In this document: one piece after another, positions 50,406-57,213 of the stretch | Position numbering within the stretch: the first letter of the stretch is position 1 | How the letters are laid out: the number at the start of each line of letters is the position of its first letter | NCBI GenBank assembly: GCA_021736135.1 | Contig: JAIPGO010000013.1 | Coordinates: 1 to 57,213 of the forward strand | Direction: 5' to 3' | DNA: 57,213 bases | Source: Candidatus Cloacimonadota bacterium | GTDB taxonomy: Bacteria; Cloacimonadota; Cloacimonadia; Cloacimonadales; TCS61 | Position numbers and translations under genes: made by a program | Notes under the pieces: model-generated | What the model was told of the DNA's origin: nothing | Databases searched by the model: none | The model's input: the letters and a program-made list of their open reading frames with translations, nothing else

Positions 50406-52373
50406 ATGAAAAGAGTATTATTGGGGACGCTATTAGTTATTTTGATAATGGGCTGGATAACAGTTTCAGCAGGTGAAGAACGAGAAAAAGCAGAAGAGTC
50501 ATCAGTAGCTGATAGTCTGCAGACAACAGAAAAGATTGATGACTGGCAATTCAATTTGAATACGACAGAGGTGTCTGATAAAAAAACATTTCCCCTTCCA
50601 AATGCTGCCAAACAGTCGTCTGAAGTTAAAGCAAGTGCCGGTTCACAAGCCCAGCCAATTCAGGATATTGTGGGAATACAGGCAGGAGCAGCAAATGTAG
50701 ATGGAGAGATCCATATTCGTGGTAGTCGTGCAAATGAGGTAAATTACACTGTTGATGGTGTGACTGTATCTGCTCCCTCATTTGGCAGCACCCCAAGGAC
50801 TGGTGGATTTACTGCTGAGTATGGAAATGCCCAGTCAGGTGTAGTAAGTTTTGATAATGAATTAGGCTTTTCCGTGGGAGGAGCCAAAGATGTGGATAAT
50901 TTCCGGTTGAATATTGAGAATGGTTATCTGCCTTTACTGAGTTCAATAACTTATGAGGGATTGTTTTACGACTATTATTTTAATACGCAGGGAGTCAGCT
51001 CAGAGACTGAGGATATGTTTTCACCCTCTTATAATATAGCGCAGGAGCGCAATCCGCTTACGGATGAAGAAGAAACCTGGCTTTCGGTGGGTTTGAATTC
51101 AAATATAAAAGAAAGTGACTTTGGCAGGAAAAAACTGAATTTAGTGGTCGTATTGGATATTTCAGGATCAATGCGCTCGCCGTTTAACCAGTATTATTAT
51201 GACGGCGGCAGAAGAATAGACGACGGTGACCAGCGTTCGAAACTGGAAATAGCCACAGAGACGATCTGCAGTATGCTGGATCACCTGGAAGCTGAAGACC
51301 GTTTCGGGATGGTGCTTTTTGAGAATAGAGCTTTTCTGGCAAAACCGCTGAATAGAGTCGGTGATACTGATATGGATAAGATCAAGCAGCACATTATGGA
51401 TCTGCGACCCCAGGGCGGGACGAATATGTATGCCGGGATGCAGTCAGGAACGCAGCTTTATGATAAATATCTGAATGCCGATAAGAGCGAATATGAGAAC
51501 CGGATCATCTTTTTAACTGATGCCATGCCCAATAGGGAACTGACGGATAAAAATTCGCTCTGGGGCGTATTGGATGAAAATGCGGACAAGGGCTTATATG
51601 CCACAATCATCGGTGTGGGTGTGGATTTTCAAACGCGGCTGGTGGAGCATATCAGTAAAGTGGAAGGTGCTAATTATTACAGTATCCATTCGGCAAAGGA
51701 ATTTAAAAAACGTCTGGATGAGGAATTTGAATATATGGTCACACCCCTGGTATTTAATCTGAACCTGGTAGTAGATGTGGAAGGTTATGAAATCATGAGA
51801 GTCTGCGGAACGCCATACAGTGAAGAAAGTAAGGGTGAGTTATTGAAAGTGGGCACACTATTTCCTTCACCTTCAGTAGAAGGCGAAGTGAAGGGCGGAA
51901 TCATTCTGGTAGAATTGAAAAGAACTGCCAAAGACGGGCAGATATATTTACTGGCAGGTTATGATGACCGCAATGGCAAACATTTCCAGAACCGGCTGCA
52001 GGTGGATTTTAAAAAAGTGATGGCAAGTTCCCGGTTAAGTCCTGGCTTGCAGAAAGGTGTACTTTTAGTCCATTATGCTGATCTATTAAAAGAATGGGTA
52101 GAATACATGCGTAATCCGGAAAGCGGAGAGAAAAAACTGCAGGGAACCGATGACTGGCAATATCGGATACCACCACAGAGAAGAGGATACCAGGGATTAA
52201 ATGAATGGGAACAAAGATCAATGCCTCTGGCGGTAAATGCGCATTACCAGACCGAATTCATCAAATTTCGGGATATTCTGCTGAGTGAGCGCGAAAGGCT
52301 GGAGGATAAAAATCTGCAGCAGGAAATTGATCTGCTGAACCTGTTGATCAATTATAGAGTTATGGATGAATAA
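50406..52373 (+). CDS. Exported VWA protein with TonB-plug-like segment
   Basis: A 655-residue exported protein. Signal peptide (about 1-22); a plug-like segment (about 84-150) with EIHIRGSRANEVNYTVDGV and AEYGNAQSGVV, both hallmarks of TonB-dependent receptor plugs; then the N-terminal domain of YfbK-type VWA proteins (about 153-192); a VWA domain (about 245-430) with an intact MIDAS motif DISGS (251-255); and a C-terminal DUF3520-like region. No receptor beta-barrel follows the plug. The plug appears shortened between VDGV and AEYG. GGGAGG precedes the ATG. The next gene is a close paralogue that lacks the plug but has a TonB C-terminal domain. The role is unknown; an envelope complex that couples VWA ligand binding to a TonB-type partner is a hypothesis. 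Confidence 0.85.
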   Translation: MKRVLLGTLLVILIMGWITVSAGEEREKAEESSVADSLQTTEKIDDWQFNLNTTEVSDKKTFPLPNAAKQSSEVKASAGSQAQPIQDIVGIQAGAANVDGEIHIRGSRANEVNYTVDGVTVSAPSFGSTPRTGGFTAEYGNAQSGVVSFDNELGFSVGGAKDVDNFRLNIENGYLPLLSSITYEGLFYDYYFNTQGVSSETEDMFSPSYNIAQERNPLTDEEETWLSVGLNSNIKESDFGRKKLNLVVVLDISGSMRSPFNQYYYDGGRRIDDGDQRSKLEIATETICSMLDHLEAEDRFGMVLFENRAFLAKPLNRVGDTDMDKIKQHIMDLRPQGGTNMYAGMQSGTQLYDKYLNADKSEYENRIIFLTDAMPNRELTDKNSLWGVLDENADKGLYATIIGVGVDFQTRLVEHISKVEGANYYSIHSAKEFKKRLDEEFEYMVTPLVFNLNLVVDVEGYEIMRVCGTPYSEESKGELLKVGTLFPSPSVEGEVKGGIILVELKRTAKDGQIYLLAGYDDRNGKHFQNRLQVDFKKVMASSRLSPGLQKGVLLVHYADLLKEWVEYMRNPESGEKKLQGTDDWQYRIPPQRRGYQGLNEWEQRSMPLAVNAHYQTEFIKFRDILLSERERLEDKNLQQEIDLLNLLINYRVMDE

Positions 52374-52383
52374 AGGAGGAAAA

Positions 52384-54525
52384 ATGAAAAAGATATTCCT
52401 GGGGATTTTATTTATTCTGCTGGCAATTAGCAGTTTAGCAGTGTTTGCATCGAAAGAAGAAAATGTGGAAGCTCCGGCAGCAGCGGATTCTCTGCAGACA
52501 GCAGAAAAAGTTGACGACTGGCAGCTTGACTTCAATGTTTATGAGGATACTGATAGCGGTGGGAAGAAAAATGTTGTACAATCAGCGCCAGCCACTTCGG
52601 GAGGGACTACTTACTCAGAAATACAGATATTAGAATCCAAGTCATTATCTGCTACACGCCTTGATTCTTACAGTGATATGGGATTTTCGGTGGGAGGAGC
52701 GAAGGATATAGATAATTTCAGGTTAAATATTGAGGAAGGTTATTTGCCCTTGCCGAGTGCAATAACTTATGAAGGTTTGTTTTACGATTACTATTTCGAT
52801 ACGCGGGGAGAGACAGCCGAGACGAAAGACCTTTTTTCACCGAGTTACAATTTTGCGAAGCAACGCAATCCGCTTACGGATGAAGAAGAAATCTGGCTTT
52901 CGGTAGGCTTGAACTCCAATCTGAAAGAAAGCGATTTCAGCAGGAAAAAACTGAATTTAGTGGTTGTTCTGGATATATCAGGGTCAATGAATTCACCTTT
53001 TAACGAATATTATTATGACGGCAACCGGAAAGTGCAAGATGAAGACAGACGTTCAAAACTGACCATAGCCACGGAGACGATCTGCAGTATGCTGGATCAC
53101 CTGAAAGCTGAAGACCGCTTTGGCATGGTGCTTTTTGAGAACAGAGCTTTTCTGGCGAAACCATTGAATCCGGTTGGCGAAACGGATATGGATAGAATTA
53201 AAAAGCATATTCTGGATCTGCGCACGCAGGGTGGAACTAATATGTATGCCGGCATGCAGACAGGGACGCAGCTTTTTGATAAATATCTGAATGTTGATAA
53301 GAGCGAATATGAGAACCGCATCATTTTTTTGACGGATGCCATGCCCAACCGGGAACTGACGGATAAAAATTCGCTCTGGGGCGTTCTGGATGAAAATGCG
53401 GACAAGGGCTTATATGCCACGCTGATCGGTGTGGGCGTGGATTTCCAGTCACAACTGGTGGAACATATCAGCAAGGTGGAAGGTGCCAATTATTACAGTA
53501 TCCATTCGGCAAAGGAATTTAAAAAACGTCTCGATGAGGAATTTGATTATATGGTCACGCCGCTGGTATTTAACCTGAACCTGGTGATCGATGCGCAGGG
53601 ATATGAAATCAAACGGGTCTGCGGCACGCCGTATAGTGCAGAAAGCAAGGGTGAGATCATGAAGATCGGCACGCTTTTCCCGTCACCGAGCGAAGAAGGT
53701 GAAGTGAAAGGCGGGATCATTCTGGTGCAGTTGCAGCAGACGTCCCGGGATGGTAAAATCTCACTGCTGGCAGGTTATGATGACCGTAATGGAAAACATT
53801 TCCAGAACCGGCTGCAGGTGGATTTCAAAAAAATGATGTTGAGCTCCTGGTTAAGCCCGGGCCTGCAGAAAGGCGTACTTTTAGTGCATTATGTTGATCT
53901 ATTAAAAGAGTGGGTGGAATATGTGCGCAACCCGGAAAGCCGGGGAAATAAGCCGGCAGTGGAGGATGACTGGCAATATAATAAACCGCCCCAGCGCAGA
54001 GAACGCCCGGGACTGAATGAATGGGAACAGACCTCAATGCGGCTGACTGTGAATGATCATTACCGCGAGGAATTCCGCAAATTCCGTAAAATAATGCAGG
54101 ACGAGATGCAGCGCTTTGGCGATGAAAAGCTGCAGCAGGAAGTTGACCTACTTGATCTATTGATAAATTTTGATAAATCCAGATTTAATTATAATGAACC
54201 CTATGATGAGATTCGCCACGGTACAACACCCAAAGGTTTTATCTATTATGACGATCCACCACGTAAGCTCAATGAACCCGTCTTGAATTATCCAAAATTT
54301 GCCAAAGATGCAGGTATTCAGGGTACAGTGGCATTAGAACTGGAAGTGCTGACAAACGGAAGGGTCGGTGCCATCGATGTAACAAAGTCTGTTTTGCCTG
54401 GACCAGGTGGACTGGATGAAGCAGCTATCGAATATGCCCGTCAACTGGAATTTGAGCCTGCTAAAACTAATGGGAAACCTGTTGCCGTGTGGGTAACTTA
54501 TCCGGTGAATTTTTCAATGAATTAA
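52384..54525 (+). CDS. Exported VWA protein with C-terminal TonB domain
   Basis: A 713-residue exported protein. Signal peptide (about 1-23), YfbK-type N-terminal domain (about 100-140), VWA domain (about 192-375) with DISGS at 197-201, a DUF3520-like region, and a TonB_C domain (about 626-713: NYPKFAKDAGIQGTV, then ARQLEFEPAKTNGKPV). TonB_C normally sits on an inner-membrane TonB and contacts the TonB box and plug of outer-membrane receptors. Here it has no Pro-rich linker or ExbB/ExbD-binding helix beyond the signal region. The start is ATG 52384, after AAAGGAGG; the earlier ATG at 52366 overlaps the upstream gene. It shares long near-identical DNA with the upstream VWA gene, so the duplication is fairly recent. 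Confidence 0.87.
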   Translation: MKKIFLGILFILLAISSLAVFASKEENVEAPAAADSLQTAEKVDDWQLDFNVYEDTDSGGKKNVVQSAPATSGGTTYSEIQILESKSLSATRLDSYSDMGFSVGGAKDIDNFRLNIEEGYLPLPSAITYEGLFYDYYFDTRGETAETKDLFSPSYNFAKQRNPLTDEEEIWLSVGLNSNLKESDFSRKKLNLVVVLDISGSMNSPFNEYYYDGNRKVQDEDRRSKLTIATETICSMLDHLKAEDRFGMVLFENRAFLAKPLNPVGETDMDRIKKHILDLRTQGGTNMYAGMQTGTQLFDKYLNVDKSEYENRIIFLTDAMPNRELTDKNSLWGVLDENADKGLYATLIGVGVDFQSQLVEHISKVEGANYYSIHSAKEFKKRLDEEFDYMVTPLVFNLNLVIDAQGYEIKRVCGTPYSAESKGEIMKIGTLFPSPSEEGEVKGGIILVQLQQTSRDGKISLLAGYDDRNGKHFQNRLQVDFKKMMLSSWLSPGLQKGVLLVHYVDLLKEWVEYVRNPESRGNKPAVEDDWQYNKPPQRRERPGLNEWEQTSMRLTVNDHYREEFRKFRKIMQDEMQRFGDEKLQQEVDLLDLLINFDKSRFNYNEPYDEIRHGTTPKGFIYYDDPPRKLNEPVLNYPKFAKDAGIQGTVALELEVLTNGRVGAIDVTKSVLPGPGGLDEAAIEYARQLEFEPAKTNGKPVAVWVTYPVNFSMN

Positions 54526-54669
54526 AGGCCGGGGGAAGATAATAGAAAAACCCTAAAAAATAATCCCTTCTGGATATATAGATATGGTGTTTCTTGATTT
54601 TCAGAAGATTGATATTGCATGGGTGTTCAATCACCAGTCTACGCAAAATGAGTTCTTTTGATAGCAGTA

Positions 54670-54795
54670 AAAAATATCATGTAGATAAAGATGAATATGA
54701 CAACCGGAACATCTTTTTTACAGATACCATGCCCAATCGTAAACTGACAGATAGAAACTCGTTTTAGTGATGAAAACTGCAGCAGTAAATTGTCA
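54670..54795 (+). pseudogene. Relic of a third VWA gene
   Basis: A short frame reads VDKDEYDNRNIFFTDTMPNR then KLTDRNSF and a stop at 54764-54766. This matches the VWA interior of the two upstream genes (VDKSEYENRIIFLTDAMPNR, ELTDKNSLWGV). After the stop, the shifted frame continues as DENC, matching DENA of the paralogues, so there is also a frameshift. No start or other domain remains in this 483-base spacer. Confidence 0.75.
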
Positions 54796-54949
54796 GATGA
54801 ATCTGCTGATAAATAATGAAAAATTTATTTTCTTAAAGGGAAAGTAGAAAATGATTACGTTTATTTGTTGAAGATCGATGAGTAATCACAATTGAAAGAA
54901 AGTTTTGTGATTTAAACCAGTAGATCTTATTCTAGTAAAATATTTTCTC

Positions 54950-54977
54950 TTGACATTAAAAGTAAATAAAATATTTT
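54950..54977 (+). promoter_or_regulatory. Candidate promoter of the small-protein/cysteine-peptidase pair
   Basis: TTGACA (54950-54955) and TATTTT (54972-54977) with a 16-base spacer, in AT-rich sequence about 30 bases before the ATG at 55009. Confidence 0.4.
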
Positions 54978-55008
54978 TATATATATAGATAGAAAATCGG
55001 AGGGATTT

Positions 55009-55158
55009 ATGAAGAAAGAGAGTGGAAAAGAAATAAAGTTAGATATATCCGCAAAGGATCTAAAAGCAGCATTGGCAAAAACAACCAAGGAGGTTGAAGT
55101 ATTAAAAAAGTCTCTTGATATATCGGTTAATATTCAAAAGAGAATTTTTAATTGTTGA
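55009..55158 (+). CDS. Small charged helical protein ahead of a cysteine peptidase
   Basis: A 49-residue protein, rich in Lys and Glu, with a probable amphipathic helix or short coiled coil (LKAALAKTTKEVEVLKKSL). A strong ribosome site (GGAGGG) lies five bases before the ATG. Its stop codon is one base ahead of the ATG of the downstream peptidase, so translation is probably coupled. No family is recognised. It may be a pro-segment, an inhibitor or a partner of the peptidase (inference). Confidence 0.65.
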   Translation: MKKESGKEIKLDISAKDLKAALAKTTKEVEVLKKSLDISVNIQKRIFNC

Positions 55159-55159
55159 A

Positions 55160-56629
55160 ATGTCCGATATTAGACTTCAATTTTTGGATTACTCACTAGA
55201 GAATCTGGTTTCTATTATATCCGAGTTTTCTGGTATATCTGATTTACAATTATCATCTAAGCGTCATATAGCTTACTTTAAATCGTATTTAAGCCATCTT
55301 AATACAAAAACAATAATTGTCGAAACTCCATATATTGATCACGATTTTCTTTCTGATTACTCTTATTACTATGTGAAATGCTTCAAGGAGTATAGTAAGA
55401 AATGCATGAGACTGCATTTATTTAAGAAAATGATCTTGGAAGATTATTTTTTTTCGGTTTATAATGACGAGGCTATCAAATCAGATATAAATGAAGCATA
55501 TTTAGGCTTTATCGTGATTAAACCGTTACCAAATACGATTTTCGGCAGAACTTGTTTAGTTACATACGAATCTTCTGAAAAACGACATTATACTTGCAAT
55601 GTAAGATATAGTGTTAACCTGGCTGGAGTAAAACTGACAGTAGAATCTGTTGCTTTTCAAGAGCAAGACTCAATTGTTGCAGCTTGTGCAACCAGTGCAT
55701 TATGGTCAGTTTTCCATGTTACCTGTAGATCTAATAATCACTATTTACCATCCCCAGTAGAGTTAACAAAATCTGCATTGGAAAATTATCCATTAAAAAA
55801 CAGATATTTTCCCAATTATGGATTAAATTTAGAGCAAATGGCTCAAGCAATACGAAAAGTGAACTTAGATCCATTGTGTATTGAGCCACAAAATACTGCT
55901 ATTTTAAAGAAAGCGATATATTCTTATCTGCAATGTGGCATACCGATCCTTATGGGAATTGAAATCAGAAATATAATTGATGGGGGATATATCGGATTGC
56001 ATGCTGTAAGTATTTTGGGATATTCAATAGGTCAAACAGAATCAGAATTCAAATCTGACGCTATTGAAGAGCTTTATTGTCATGATGATCAAGTGGGTTG
56101 CTTTGTCAGGATGAGTTTTAAAGGGAATGATTTAGCAATTACCTGTGGATGGACAATAGGCGGGATTGAACAAGAAGCAAAAGTAACTTGCTTATTAATA
56201 GCTCAGTATAATAAATTGAGAATTGAATATTCAACTATTTACGAATATATATATTGGTTAAATAATCTTTTTTCAAAATTTAAATGGGGAAAATTAAGTT
56301 GGGATACATTTATTATTTTATCAAATGATTTAAAAAGCAAGTTATTGGCAGAAAACATATTACCTTTTCAGAAAAAGAAAGAAATTATGACTACTGAACT
56401 TCCAAAATACGTATGGCAGTCTACTCTTTCAATAAATAACAAAAAAAGAATCAGGATAATTTTTGATGCGACAGGAATTTCACAGGATTCACTGATTTTA
56501 ACAGATATAGTATATGATGAAGAATTTTATAATATACTCAGAATTTTATTCAAAATTTTAAAAGATCAATTTCCAAATTTTAGTGTGATATTGCAATATT
56601 TATCTGAACATTTTACAGATGAACGTTAA
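55160..56629 (+). CDS. Papain-like (C39-like) cysteine peptidase, putative
   Basis: A 489-residue protein with no signal peptide. The middle region looks like a papain-fold C39-like peptidase: QEQDSIVAACATSALW places the nucleophile at Cys176, GLHAVSILGY gives His281, and YCHDDQVGCF gives an Asp at 309 or 310. The first 170 residues carry no known domain (one segment reads GFIVIKPLPNTIFGRT), and the last 130 are also unassigned. The ATG at 55160 is preferred because it directly follows the stop of the 49-residue gene; an in-frame TTG at 55115 would overlap it. The gene is more AT-rich than the operons upstream, which suggests acquisition. Function and substrate are unknown; a defence or toxin role is possible but not shown. 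Confidence 0.75.
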   Translation: MSDIRLQFLDYSLENLVSIISEFSGISDLQLSSKRHIAYFKSYLSHLNTKTIIVETPYIDHDFLSDYSYYYVKCFKEYSKKCMRLHLFKKMILEDYFFSVYNDEAIKSDINEAYLGFIVIKPLPNTIFGRTCLVTYESSEKRHYTCNVRYSVNLAGVKLTVESVAFQEQDSIVAACATSALWSVFHVTCRSNNHYLPSPVELTKSALENYPLKNRYFPNYGLNLEQMAQAIRKVNLDPLCIEPQNTAILKKAIYSYLQCGIPILMGIEIRNIIDGGYIGLHAVSILGYSIGQTESEFKSDAIEELYCHDDQVGCFVRMSFKGNDLAITCGWTIGGIEQEAKVTCLLIAQYNKLRIEYSTIYEYIYWLNNLFSKFKWGKLSWDTFIILSNDLKSKLLAENILPFQKKKEIMTTELPKYVWQSTLSINNKKRIRIIFDATGISQDSLILTDIVYDEEFYNILRILFKILKDQFPNFSVILQYLSEHFTDER

Positions 56630-56925
56630 CAGATAAGTTTCTAATTTATTATTTTCTAAATTTAATGATGCATTTTCAATATAATAATGTCTATATTAAT
56701 GTATGAAAAGCGCAAACTATTGTCATGTCATGTTTGTATGAAGACTAATCTTGTGTTTACAAACAGGTTCGCATCTAAAAAATATCTAAATAAAGACCCT
56801 AAGGGGAAGACCTGTATTTCTGAGCACATTTATTAAATACCGCCAAAGCAACCATGACATGATACTATCCTGACTTTCGAGATAACAGGTTAGCCACATT
56901 TTTTTCCATCAATGCGGTTATAAAT
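56630..56925. other. AT-rich spacer after the cysteine peptidase
   Basis: No gene is seen. A ten-base motif TCATGTCATG near 56724 is inverted as CATGACATGA near 56853; the arms are about 130 bases apart and may mark the edges of an old insertion. Confidence 0.35.
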
Positions 56926-57090
56926 GTTAGAGTCATAACTACCGGACTGCTGAATAGAACGCAGGTGCATCCGCGGGAAGCATTTACAGATGCGATTTCA
57001 GACCAAATGGCAGAGGTGATCCTTGCACATAATCATACGAATAGTAATCTGAATATGAGTAATGAGGATATTGCTTGTATATTCTTGTGA
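56926..57090 (+). pseudogene. Relic of a RadC-type JAB-domain gene
   Basis: A frame reads GLLNRTQVHPREAFTDAI then AEVILAHNHTNSNLNMSNED and stops at 57088-57090. RadC proteins have the corresponding GTLN, VHPREVF and ILAHNHPSG...S.ED segments that form the JAMM metal site. The 5' part is missing, the HNHPSG motif is degraded to HNHTNSN, and the C-terminus is cut short, so it is nonfunctional. RadC genes are often carried on mobile and defence islands. Confidence 0.75.
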
Positions 57091-57092
57091 AT

Positions 57093-57145
57093 CGGTACCG
57101 CTTGTCCGGGGTGGAGGGTACCGACAGTCCGGACAAGCGGTACCG
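57093..57145. repeat. Perfect 17-bp inverted repeat
   Basis: Left arm CGGTACCGCTTGTCCGG (57093-57109) and its exact reverse complement (57129-57145) enclose 19 bases that include another GGTACCG core. AAAAAG follows. It starts three bases after the radC relic stop and could be a REP-type palindrome or a terminator for the opposite strand. Confidence 0.8.
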
Positions 57146-57213
57146 AAAAAGATTACTATTCGCTTAAATGTTTCTCCAATCCATATATTTCTCTCATTGA
57201 AATATCTCTTGAT

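Overview
The window looks like a piece of an uncultured, Gram-negative, protein-degrading anaerobe of the FCB group, most likely Cloacimonadota (inference, from gene content only). The basis is four giant C25 (gingipain-like) proteins, C-terminal sorting domains of the PNPFNP / YNIKGQ / SGVYF type, right-handed beta-helix surface proteins, and ordinary housekeeping genes (tldD/tldE, rho, mutS, corA). About a third of the window (19.4 kb) codes for the four C25-like proteins. No rRNA, tRNA or CRISPR array was found.

Layout. 1-1.9 kb: helicase half of a TOTE-type primase-helicase that has lost its 5' end. 2.3-7.0 kb (-): C25-like protein 1. 7.3-10.0 kb (+): tldD-tldE with a terminator. 10.0-11.4 kb: repeat-rich spacer with a 224-bp inverted-repeat element. 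11.4-16.3 kb (+): two secreted beta-helix proteins. 16.7-20.0 kb (-): operon of metallophosphoesterase, CorA, a DUF432-like protein and MscS. 20.2-25.0 kb (-): C25-like protein 2, which ends in a dockerin. 25.4-33.2 kb (+): rho, U32 peptidase, TPR/SPOR lipoprotein-like gene, mutS, secreted serpin, DUF523/TudS. 33.5-40.6 kb (-): C25-like protein 3 followed by a DUF1292 protein, a TauE/SafE permease and glycerate 2-kinase. 41.1-46.0 kb (-): C25-like protein 4, a tandem paralogue of protein 3. 46.2-49.5 kb (+): lipoprotein with nine FN3-like repeats and a FGE-sulfatase-like domain. 49.5-50.1 kb: tandem 272-bp duplication. 50.2-54.5 kb (+): dockerin microprotein and two VWA proteins, one carrying a TonB-plug-like segment and the other a TonB C-terminal domain. 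54.5-57.2 kb: AT-rich tail with a relic of a third VWA gene, a small helical protein plus papain-like cysteine peptidase pair, and a radC relic.

Most of the window appears to serve the cell surface: large secreted proteins, a secreted serpin, a surface lipoprotein and an envelope VWA pair. The best candidates for something undescribed are (1) the VWA pair that splits a TonB plug and a TonB energy-transducer domain between two duplicated genes, (2) the four C25-like proteins, all of which keep a cysteine but have replaced the expected catalytic histidine, (3) degenerate period-7 repeat arrays sitting directly behind stop codons and once inside a coding region, and (4) several palindromic repeat families shared between intergenic regions.
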